Assembly (NCBI GenBank): GCA_021732995.1
Contig: JAKFWA010000051.1
Location: 62,001 to 126,000 of the forward strand
DNA: 64,000 bases
Direction of reading: 5' to 3'
Origin: Planctomycetaceae bacterium
GTDB lineage: Bacteria > Planctomycetota > Planctomycetia > Planctomycetales > Planctomycetaceae
Position 1 is the first letter of the stretch. Each line of letters opens with the position of its first letter. The notes below the pieces were generated by a model. The model was not told the DNA's origin and ran no database searches. It saw only the letters and a program-made list of their open reading frames with translations. Position numbers and translations under genes: made by a program. This document shows, piece by piece, positions 1 to 7,112 of this stretch.

Positions 1-208
1 CCCGATACTCCAAGGTCTGTTGAACTGATTCATAAGCCGCGCGAATCTTCTGAAACTCAAGCGGAGCCTGCTCCGGCTTGAACAGCTTGATGAGCTTCAG
101 ATAAGCCCGTTTGGCTTCGCGAGCCGCCGCAGTGCGATCAATACCCAGCAACCGAAACGGATCCGTCGGCCAGTCAGCAGGGTTTGCAGGAAGATGATGA
201 TCTGACAA
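1..208 (-). CDS. J-domain protein, N-terminal part, cut by window edge
   Basis: The minus strand reads open from a TTG at 208 to the window edge, giving 69 residues. After a short polar start the product contains DPFRLLGIDRTAA, then AKRAYLKLIKLFKPEQAP and FQKIRAAYESV. This is the pattern of a J-domain (helix I, helix II, then the end of helix III), but FKPEQAP stands where the usual HPD loop is expected, so the HPD motif looks replaced. There is no ATG. TTG has an AGGA about ten bases upstream. The frame is the same as the preceding 585-residue gene and is separated from it only by that gene's TAG and 30 bases. Gene order after an HscC-like Hsp70 fits a dedicated co-chaperone, as E. coli djlC lies near hscC. 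The start codon and the loss of HPD are my reading; the C-terminal domains are outside the window. Confidence 0.6.
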   Translation of the reverse strand, partial: MSDHHLPANPADWPTDPFRLLGIDRTAAAREAKRAYLKLIKLFKPEQAPLEFQKIRAAYESVQQTLEYR

Positions 209-238
209 CGGAATGAGTCCTGACCAGTCATTGAACGG

Positions 239-1996
239 CTAATTAGAAGAAGGGTTGAGTATAATTCTCGTATTGTACACGGCCTTGATTGTCGCCTGAG
301 TCTTTTGAATCTCGTAAGACCGATGAGGCTCACGGCTTTCGAGTCTCAGCAATGCAGATTCCAGCAGTTCAAGCGTCTCAACGCTTAACTTTGGTACTCG
401 CAATGACAATTGTTCCAAACCCCACGGCTGATCGAGGAACTCGTCTGTTTCAACGATATGGCTTCCCAGATTAATGGAGCCAACAGGATCAATTCTGGCT
501 GGTACAACAAAATGAAGATGAAACCCGCTGACACCTTTCTGCGAGTTATCACCTCTCGCACCGGCATCCTTGATCGCCTCCAGCCGCAGATCAAGCACGG
601 ACAACAACTCCAGATAGTCACTCCCGACGTCAGGAAACTCGCTCATGCGTTTTTCCAGTAGAGCCTGTGCCGATCGAACGGCTTCCGTTGAAAGCTCACT
701 GACTCGACCCAGGACGATTTCACGTCCCCCTTTTGAATCCAGCAACGTCGCAACGGTGAAGTGTTTCGAGCGAGGGATCCCGGCATGGATACCGAGTTCC
801 GCTTTCTGCTCAACCTCCTGAAGTTCCAGCACATCTAATCGCGCCTTCAGATCCGTTCGCAATTGATCCCAATACATCCCGCCTTCTTCTGACTCATCGC
901 TACGTTCATACTGCTTCAGGATGCGTCGTACCTGCACCGCCGGCAGCGTTGGAATCAGCTTCTGCAAAGCGGCGCGGCGCGAGGGAGAATCAAGGATCTT
1001 CTGAACATCCACGTCGGGCAACGAACTGTTGACGTGATCCTCGGTGGATCGACTCAAAACGTCCTTCGCGAGTTGGCCGGAGGCGATGGTCGTCAACAGG
1101 TCCGCGCTCAATTGCTTCGTACGCCCATCGACCTGTCCGAAGTCATATCGGTATCTGCCGTGTTCGTCCCGGAGTTGAGGGTTCGAGTAGATCGTTGGGC
1201 TCAACGCTGGACTTGGCTGAATGCTGCTCAGGCATCCTCGCAGCACCATGATCGCCACGACAGTCCCAACCCACCCGAAGCCTCGCCACGACGACGGCTC
1301 TTGTTCGACAGTGCTGGCAGGACGTGCCGGCGCCGCAGCGTTTCTGACAGGGATCACCGTTTCTTCGCGCAGCAAACCAGCAAAAAACCGCGGATCGAGT
1401 TTTCGCAGTTCCGGCCACTGCCTCAACATCTTGCGAGCGGACTTGGACCACTCGCTATCACGACATCGATTCAGGATCTCACGGCGGCGGACTGCCCGTC
1501 GCGTTAACGGCAACGCAGCCAACTCAAGTGCGAACTCGTACAACTCTTGTTCGTCGCAATCCTGGTCAAACTCAGGCAGCCGAGCACCGCCCATGAAGTC
1601 CAACCAGCCCCTCAAGCGAGCGACCGTCATCGGTCGCAGTTCGTGCTGACCAAGTCGCCACAGCCGTTCATCACTCGGCAACTTCCGAAATTCAAGAGCC
1701 AAAGGAATCAGTCGCTCGTGATCTCGCTGATCGCACCAGGTTTCATATTCGGTTGATACTGGATTGAATTTGGCAAGCTGCTCGGGTTCAGCGGCCACAA
1801 TTTGGGCAGCCTCAATGAACGCAGGCGGAGCTTCAAACTCCTGTTCGGCAAGTAGTCGAAACACTTGCCGACGCGATTCCGCCGGGGACAAGTCTGCAGA
1901 GATCTCGAGCCACTGACACGCCCAGGCGCGCAGTTCCTGCTTGTCGGCAGGAGACGATCCTGCTGGCGTTGCTGAAGTGTCCTGAGTGTTCCCCAT
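239..1996 (-). CDS. hypothetical single-pass membrane protein in Hsp70 operon
   Basis: Protein of 585 residues that I do not recognise. Residues 1-230 are polar and rich in Leu, Arg and Glu, probably helical. One hydrophobic segment (GWVGTVVAIMVLRGCL) lies near residues 243-258, and a mostly polar C-terminal half follows with repeated Leu/Glu/Arg heptad-like stretches. No signal peptide is visible, so a cytoplasmic N-domain and one membrane anchor are likely. It lies 47 bases after the HscC-like Hsp70 gene and 30 bases before a J-domain gene, all on the minus strand, so it should be part of one chaperone operon and could anchor or adapt the Hsp70 to the membrane. That role is inferred from position only. 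Confidence 0.75.
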   Translation of the reverse strand: MGNTQDTSATPAGSSPADKQELRAWACQWLEISADLSPAESRRQVFRLLAEQEFEAPPAFIEAAQIVAAEPEQLAKFNPVSTEYETWCDQRDHERLIPLALEFRKLPSDERLWRLGQHELRPMTVARLRGWLDFMGGARLPEFDQDCDEQELYEFALELAALPLTRRAVRRREILNRCRDSEWSKSARKMLRQWPELRKLDPRFFAGLLREETVIPVRNAAAPARPASTVEQEPSSWRGFGWVGTVVAIMVLRGCLSSIQPSPALSPTIYSNPQLRDEHGRYRYDFGQVDGRTKQLSADLLTTIASGQLAKDVLSRSTEDHVNSSLPDVDVQKILDSPSRRAALQKLIPTLPAVQVRRILKQYERSDESEEGGMYWDQLRTDLKARLDVLELQEVEQKAELGIHAGIPRSKHFTVATLLDSKGGREIVLGRVSELSTEAVRSAQALLEKRMSEFPDVGSDYLELLSVLDLRLEAIKDAGARGDNSQKGVSGFHLHFVVPARIDPVGSINLGSHIVETDEFLDQPWGLEQLSLRVPKLSVETLELLESALLRLESREPHRSYEIQKTQATIKAVYNTRIILNPSSN

Positions 1997-2043
1997 ACGC
2001 CTGATTCCGTCGGTATTCTCACCGAAACACGAATTTCATCGCG

Positions 2044-3807
2044 TTACTCATCTGCCTCGTCGGACGCGTCGCCACCATCCCAGCGCGCGTCATCCGCGTG
2101 ATCTCGATCAAAGGCGCTCAGGAACATCTCCAGCTCTTCGCGATGCGGCGCAATCACAGTTTGATCCTGCGACGCCAGAGCCCCTTCGAAGCCGCTCAGT
2201 AGCCCGTCCAGACGATCGCGCAAGTCGAGCGGTAATTCTTTATAAAGTCGTTCAGCGCGCCGCAGTACAAACTGATTCACGGCTTCATCACGCGGATGAA
2301 TCTTCAGGCTGGCCATGTTCGCCACGGCAGCCTTGAGATCACTGTCACTTAAATGGCGAGCATGCGTCGTAATGACCAGACTGGCCTTCTTACCGGTCTT
2401 TACAATCGTCGCTTCGGCTTCCAATACCCCGTTCAAGTCATAAGTAAAGCGTAAGTCAACTTCCTGACCGGCCGGGCCTGCCGGTATCCCGCGTACCGTA
2501 AACTCGCCGAGCTGCAAATTGTCTTCTATACGTCGGGCTTCGCCCTGAAAGACACGTATCTTCACTTCCGACTGATTGGGAGCCAGCGTCGATAGCCGCT
2601 CCACCCGGCTGACCGGAATTGTTGTATTCCGATTGATAATCGGCATGAAATAGCCGCTGCGGTAATCCTGCCCGAGCTGCTTGGAAATCTCGACACCCAA
2701 GGTAAACGGGCACACGTCTGTGACGACCACATCGTCCAGGCTTTTGTTCCGGGCAAAGAGGCCTGCCTGCACCGCGGCGCCAAGAGCAACCACCTCATCG
2801 GGATTGATCCGGCAACGAGCCTGCTGTCCGAAAAGTTCCTGGACGTAGTCGACTACCATTGGCATGCGGGTCGCGCCGCCGACCAGAATCACTTCATCGA
2901 TGTCCGAGCGTTTCAGCCGCGCATCACCGAGTCCGCGCTGCACGGGCGGCGAAGTCCTCGCCAGAATATGCTGAGTCCACGCTTTGAACTGCTCGCGCGT
3001 AACAGTCACGGACGGCGAGTCATCCGTCAGTTCGCCCTGCTCATTAGGTACCCGCACTGCACCAGAGTCTTCACGCGTGAGCTGTCGCTTCAGTCGCTCA
3101 CACTGCTGCAACAGCCGCGAGACCAGCAGCGGCGTCTTCTGCTCAGCGTGTTCGAACTGCGCGCCGCGAGTCTCCAGCACGCGCGACGCCAGTGCGCGCG
3201 TGAAGTCTTCACCGCCGAGAAAGCACTCCCCTGACGACGCGCGCACCTCGATGGCCCCTTCAAACAGTTCGACAATCGAAACGTCAAACGTACCGCCGCC
3301 GAGATCGAACACGGCTATGGTCTTTTCAGATCCGCCCTCGTGCAGACCATAGGCAATCGCCGCAGCCGTCGGTTCGTTCAGAATCCGCTCGACCTTCAGT
3401 CCCGCCAGTTCACCCGCGCGAATGGTGTCTTTGCGCTGCCGGTCGTTGAAATAGGCCGGAACAGTAATCACCGCTCGTTCGACAGGCTGCTTCAGAAACG
3501 CTTCCGCGTCCGCCTTCAAAGACTTCAGGACGCACGCTGAAAGCTCGACCGCCGAGTACTTCTTGCCCGCCAGTTCGCACGCCCAGTCCGTACCCATGTA
3601 CCGCTTGAACTGCGATGCACAGCGTTCGGGATGCAGAACCTGAAACTCCTGAGCCGCCCGGCCAACCAGCACCTGGCCGGACTCATCAAATCCCACGACC
3701 GAACGAGTCAGCGTGTCGCCCAGCGAGTTCGCGATCAATTCCGGCTTCTCGTCCGTCATCACCGCGACCAGCGAATTGGTTGTTCCGAGATCAATCCCGA
3801 CGATCAT
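2044..3807 (-). CDS. hscC: HscC-like Hsp70 chaperone
   Basis: Hsp70-family ATPase of 587 residues, shorter than DnaK (about 640) and close to E. coli HscC (556). The nucleotide-binding domain shows phosphate-1 GIDLGTTNSLVAV (4-16), phosphate-2 VFDLGGGTFDVS (167-178) and adenosine motif VILVGGATRMP (306-316). The substrate domain contains INRNTTIPVSRVE and the stretch ending in IHPRDEAVNQ, both typical of HscC. The C-terminus is short and acidic, without the DnaK EEVD-like end. It probably folds a restricted set of clients with a dedicated J-protein, here encoded at the left edge. It is first in its operon, divergent from the FAD monooxygenase gene across about 200 bases. No CIRCE element was seen in that gap. 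Confidence 0.93.
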   Translation of the reverse strand: MIVGIDLGTTNSLVAVMTDEKPELIANSLGDTLTRSVVGFDESGQVLVGRAAQEFQVLHPERCASQFKRYMGTDWACELAGKKYSAVELSACVLKSLKADAEAFLKQPVERAVITVPAYFNDRQRKDTIRAGELAGLKVERILNEPTAAAIAYGLHEGGSEKTIAVFDLGGGTFDVSIVELFEGAIEVRASSGECFLGGEDFTRALASRVLETRGAQFEHAEQKTPLLVSRLLQQCERLKRQLTREDSGAVRVPNEQGELTDDSPSVTVTREQFKAWTQHILARTSPPVQRGLGDARLKRSDIDEVILVGGATRMPMVVDYVQELFGQQARCRINPDEVVALGAAVQAGLFARNKSLDDVVVTDVCPFTLGVEISKQLGQDYRSGYFMPIINRNTTIPVSRVERLSTLAPNQSEVKIRVFQGEARRIEDNLQLGEFTVRGIPAGPAGQEVDLRFTYDLNGVLEAEATIVKTGKKASLVITTHARHLSDSDLKAAVANMASLKIHPRDEAVNQFVLRRAERLYKELPLDLRDRLDGLLSGFEGALASQDQTVIAPHREELEMFLSAFDRDHADDARWDGGDASDEADE

Positions 3808-4004
3808 GAGTTAGTTCGCTCGATAAAACTGAGGCCCATCGGCTCTTGGCATAGCCGGCCGAGTCGCGAAACACTCCCCAACGGAGATCTCGTATTCGAT
3901 TGCTGCAGCCCGTGCGAGTCCAGAGATGAAGCCTCATACTTTATATCGACAACGCAGACGGCTGTTGGTTCAACTACGCACCTCTTCTGCGGATCATTTG
4001 AGTC

Positions 4005-5240
4005 ATGCCTTCCGAACCTGAATCTGTCGCGGATCTCCAGCAAACGGGATGTTGCATTGTCGGAGGCGGGCCAGCGGGGATGGTGCTGGCGCTGCTGCTG
4101 GCTCGGCAGGGCGTGAACGTCACGCTGCTCGAAGCCCATCACGATTTCGACCGCGACTTTCGAGGCGACACCATTCATCCAGCGACGCTGGAAGCACTGG
4201 ATCAACTCGGCCTCGCCGATCGGCTGTTGCAGATCCCGCACGGCAAACTGGAAGCCATGCAGTTCTCGTCGAATGGCGTCATCACGACCGTCGCTCAGTT
4301 CCGGCGGCTGAAGACGCGGTTCCCGTACATCATGATCCTGCCGCAATCCAAGTTCCTCGACTTTCTGGCCGAGGAAGCACGCCGCTACCCGCCCTTCAAA
4401 CTTGTGTTCGGCGCGAACGTGCAGCGGCTGATCCAAGAGGACGGCACTACCCGCGGCGTTCGATACCGAGGAGCCGACGACGCCTGGCATGAAGTTCGAG
4501 CTCCGCTGACGGTAGGGGCCGACGGTCGCTTCTCGAAGATCCGCAGCCTCAGCGGCGCGGTGCCGGTTAAGTCATCCCCGCCGATGGATGTCTTGTGGTT
4601 CCGCCTGCCGCGCAACCCGGAAGACCCGCGCGATCAAATCACCTTCTACGTCGGCGGTGGACTGTTCATCTTCCTGCTGGATCGCGGCGATGAATGGCAG
4701 GTCGGCTACGCGCTTACCAAAGGCAGCTTTTCCGAAACCAAAACCGCCGGTCTGGATAACCTGAAATCTAATCTAAGCCATCAGGTCCCCTGGATCACCG
4801 ATCGAACTGATACCCTGCAGGATTGGAAACAGATCGTCGCACTGTCGGTGGAATCCAGCCGCGTGCCTCAGTGGTATCAACCGGGCCTGCTGCTGATTGG
4901 AGACGCCGCGCACGTGATGTCTCCCGTCGGCGGAGTGGGTATCAACTATGCAATTCAGGACGCGATTGAAGCCGCGAACCAACTGGCCGAACCCTTGAAA
5001 GCCGGTCAAGTCACTACAGCGCAATTAGCTGCCGTTCAGAATCGCCGCGAGTTCCCCATCAGGGTCATCCAGCGTTTTCAGGGATTTGTCCAGGACCGGG
5101 TCGTCAGAACGGCTCTGGATCGGGACCGTCCGTTCCAACTTCCGCTCGCCGCACGAATTCTGCTTCGCATTCCGATCCTGAGAGACATCCCCGCGCGATT
5201 GATCGCCTTCGGCATCCGACGGTCGCGTATCCGAATGTAA
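4005..5240 (+). CDS. FAD-dependent monooxygenase (PHBH/UbiH-like)
   Basis: Flavoprotein of 411 residues of the FAD_binding_3 family (aromatic hydroxylases). The N-terminal Rossmann motif CCIVGGGPAGMVLALLLARQ (16-35) binds ADP, and the C-terminal GD motif LLIGDAAHVMSPVGGVGIN binds the ribityl chain. RGDTIHPATLEALDQLGL is the usual segment following the first helix. The central part should form the substrate pocket. It catalyses NAD(P)H- and O2-dependent hydroxylation of an aromatic or quinone-like compound; the substrate cannot be read from sequence. It is a single gene, divergent from hscC, and ends before a strong hairpin at 5277-5310. A 228-codon frame on the opposite strand overlaps its start and the upstream gap and has no domain signature. 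Confidence 0.92.
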   Translation: MPSEPESVADLQQTGCCIVGGGPAGMVLALLLARQGVNVTLLEAHHDFDRDFRGDTIHPATLEALDQLGLADRLLQIPHGKLEAMQFSSNGVITTVAQFRRLKTRFPYIMILPQSKFLDFLAEEARRYPPFKLVFGANVQRLIQEDGTTRGVRYRGADDAWHEVRAPLTVGADGRFSKIRSLSGAVPVKSSPPMDVLWFRLPRNPEDPRDQITFYVGGGLFIFLLDRGDEWQVGYALTKGSFSETKTAGLDNLKSNLSHQVPWITDRTDTLQDWKQIVALSVESSRVPQWYQPGLLLIGDAAHVMSPVGGVGINYAIQDAIEAANQLAEPLKAGQVTTAQLAAVQNRREFPIRVIQRFQGFVQDRVVRTALDRDRPFQLPLAARILLRIPILRDIPARLIAFGIRRSRIRM

Positions 5241-5276
5241 CGGCGCTGCAGGGCAACACGGCAAAGTGACGTACAT

Positions 5277-5310
5277 CTTCCTGTCTCTGAACTATCACTC
5301 AGACAGGAAG
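5277..5310. terminator. 10-bp hairpin between convergent genes
   Basis: Arms CTTCCTGTCT (5277-5286) and AGACAGGAAG (5301-5310) are perfectly complementary with a 14-base loop. The hairpin lies between the end of the FAD monooxygenase gene and the end of the minus-strand gene at 5358, where a bidirectional terminator is expected. There is no T-run on either side, so it would be weak or factor-assisted. It could also simply stabilise mRNA ends. Confidence 0.55.
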
Positions 5311-5357
5311 GAACTGGCGGCTGAACGTCAATTGCACACTACGGACCTACGATGTCG

Positions 5358-5747
5358 CTACGAACTCTTGCGGTAGCCGCGCCCTTCGGGCGCCGGCGCT
5401 GGTCTGAAGCGAGCAAGTGATCGAAGAGCGGCGTTTTGCGGCTTCGCCGGTTCGAGCAGCAGCAGATCCCCGGTGGAAGTCTGAAATCGAGTGCACTCGG
5501 AGTTCAGCACCTCGACGTCAGGGCCTTCAGGTTGGTCAACACACCACCATTCTTTCCCGCGCGCGACTTCCCCTGTTGCACAGATCACTTGATCGCTCCG
5601 AAACAACGGAAATCTGATACTCGGATCTGAGGCCAGGACAACGATGCCATGCTTCACAAATTGTGAGTGACGAAACTCCACGATTGCCTCTCGAAGTAGG
5701 GCGAACTGCCGCATCAGCGCAGCAAAAGGCCCGGTGCAGAGCCGCAC
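5358..5747 (-). CDS. small conserved hypothetical protein, copy A
   Basis: About 129 residues from a GTG at 5747. The start is uncertain because similarity to its paralogue may begin a little upstream in the same frame. I do not recognise the family. The core reads FVKHGIVVL, then FPLFRSDQV, GEVARGKEWW and CTRFQ. The protein encoded at 10180-10542 has the same motifs in the same order (YVRHGIVAL, FPLYRSDEV, GQVVRGNEWW, KTRFR). The two genes are therefore paralogues, which supports both as real despite their size. No signal peptide or membrane segment is seen. Both copies are on the minus strand and bracket the MerR-VIT/VWA operon. Confidence 0.68.
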   Translation of the reverse strand: MRLCTGPFAALMRQFALLREAIVEFRHSQFVKHGIVVLASDPSIRFPLFRSDQVICATGEVARGKEWWCVDQPEGPDVEVLNSECTRFQTSTGDLLLLEPAKPQNAALRSLARFRPAPAPEGRGYRKSS

Positions 5748-6408
5748 GTTGCGGCTGGCAGTCCCCTGCAGGAGCAGAATTAAACTCGGGCAAACACCGC
5801 GCCAGATCAGTGCGGGTTTCCGTCAAGGGCCGCAGTAATTCCGTTCAGAGTATACGACTGAGATTGGCAATTTATGTGCTTGGTGCGTCCCAACTGCGGC
5901 TGACCGCAGCGTGATATCCGCTCCCGCATCGCATGAGTGAAAACTCATGAAGGTCGTGTCGCGCCGCAACCCAATCGACGCAAGGGAGTTCGCTCCAGTT
6001 CCGCAGCAGCCTGGTGTCGGCTGCGCTCTTTGTAATTCAAGGTATTACCGGCCATTGGCGGCAGGAAAGAATTGCATGAATCCATTCCGAACGATTGATC
6101 AATCAAGGTGCGACCAGAATGAGCATCTTGAAGTTGTTACCCATCGTTTACACAGCGCTCCTGGCAGCAGCCGAGCGCTGTGCAAACAGCGAATGTGATT
6201 ACTTCTTTCGCAGGCAACAAAGGCCCGAGCCGAAAGCACGTAGCCAATGTCGCGGGAGCAGTCCGCGACAAGCGCATCGTCGACTTCACGATTGGCCGGT
6301 TCACCATCCAGAACAAACCTACGGGCAAGGTGCGACGACACCCGTCGCCAAGCGAGGCCTGGAACCAGGTGCAGCCCGCGAAATCGATCGATCAGCGGAC
6401 ACCGCCTA
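5748..6408. other. intergenic region with no convincing gene, rich in hairpins
   Basis: No reading frame here has protein-like composition or a usable ribosome site. It does hold perfect short hairpins: CTGCGG/CCGCAG with loop CTGA (5894-5909), CATGAGT/ACTCATG with a GAAA tetraloop (5932-5949), GGAG/CTCC with a TTCG tetraloop (5985-5996), GCAGCC/GGCTGC (6006-6024), CACAGCGCTC/GAGCGCTGTG (6151-6182), and CGCTGT/ACAGCG with a GCAA loop (6176-6191). The last two share bases and cannot form together. The rest is unremarkable. Confidence 0.5.
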
Positions 6409-6436
6409 TTGACACTGACATATGACAGTGTAATAT
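6409..6436 (+). promoter_or_regulatory. promoter with palindromic operator before merR-like gene
   Basis: A -35-like TTGACA (6409-6414) and a -10-like TAATAT (6431-6436) are 16 bases apart. Between and across them lies a near-perfect 20-base palindrome (6412-6431) with arms ACACTG and CAGTGT and centre CATATG. MerR-family proteins bind palindromes placed between -35 and -10, so this is a likely autoregulatory operator, although the spacer is shorter than the 19-20 bases of metal-responsive MerR promoters. A start about seven bases after the -10 would fall on the ATG at 6443, implying a leaderless transcript. Confidence 0.65.
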
Positions 6437-6442
6437 AGAACC

Positions 6443-7099
6443 ATGAGCGAGAGATTTCGCATTCAGGATTTGGCACGGCTGGCAGAAGCCGTGATCGGCG
6501 AGCACGGGGCGGCCCCTGTTTCCGGCAGGGTTCGCGCCGTGCCGGATGTTCGCACTCTGCGCTACTACACAACGATCGGATTGCTTGATCGTCCCAGCGA
6601 AATGCAGGGGCGTACGGGCTTTTACGGACGACGGCATCTTTGGCAGTTGGTTGCGATCAAACGACTGCAGGCGCAAGGGCTCTCGCTCGTCGAAATCCAG
6701 CAACGGCTGCTTGGCATTGAAAATCGGGAGCTAGCACGACTCGCGGCATTGCCCAGCGGTTTTCTTTATGAAATCGAGTCGCGCCTCGCGGATACGAAGC
6801 CGACGACGGCACACGAAGACGCGGCGAAGCCAGTTCCTCGGCGAGAGCGTTTCTGGGAAACGCCTGTCGAAGACGAATCGCGTGAACTCGCACCACTCAG
6901 GCTTGTCGAACAAAAGCCGCAGCCAACGCTGCTGGTGCCATTAGCCGAAGGTGTTTCCCTGCTCTTGGAGGGCATTGATGTAACGACTTGGAATGAAGCG
7001 ACGTCACGTGTCATGCAACCGGCAATTGCCAGATTGCTGGACGCACTTAATCAAGCTGGTGTCTCGGTAGGCACCGGTGCTGCGAAAGCCTCGAAGTGA
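6443..7099 (+). CDS. MerR-family transcriptional regulator
   Basis: Protein of 218 residues. Residues 3-90 match a MerR winged helix: FRIQDLARLAEAV, then VRTLRYYTTIGLLDRPSE (helix-turn-helix end and wing) and GRRHLWQLVAIKRLQAQGLS. The C-terminal half is unlike metal-binding MerR proteins: it is charged and ends with a domain containing LVPLAEGVSLLLEGID, possibly an effector or partner-binding domain. The gene lies 13 bases before the VIT/VWA gene, so the two form an operon and it probably controls that operon through the palindrome at 6412-6431. The effector is unknown. Confidence 0.88.
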   Translation: MSERFRIQDLARLAEAVIGEHGAAPVSGRVRAVPDVRTLRYYTTIGLLDRPSEMQGRTGFYGRRHLWQLVAIKRLQAQGLSLVEIQQRLLGIENRELARLAALPSGFLYEIESRLADTKPTTAHEDAAKPVPRRERFWETPVEDESRELAPLRLVEQKPQPTLLVPLAEGVSLLLEGIDVTTWNEATSRVMQPAIARLLDALNQAGVSVGTGAAKASK

Positions 7100-7112
7100 A
7101 AGGGCGACGAAC

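Noticed and set aside
3804-4490. 228-codon minus-strand frame over the FAD monooxygenase start
   Set aside because: Overlaps the Rossmann motif region of a clear flavoprotein and lacks any family pattern.
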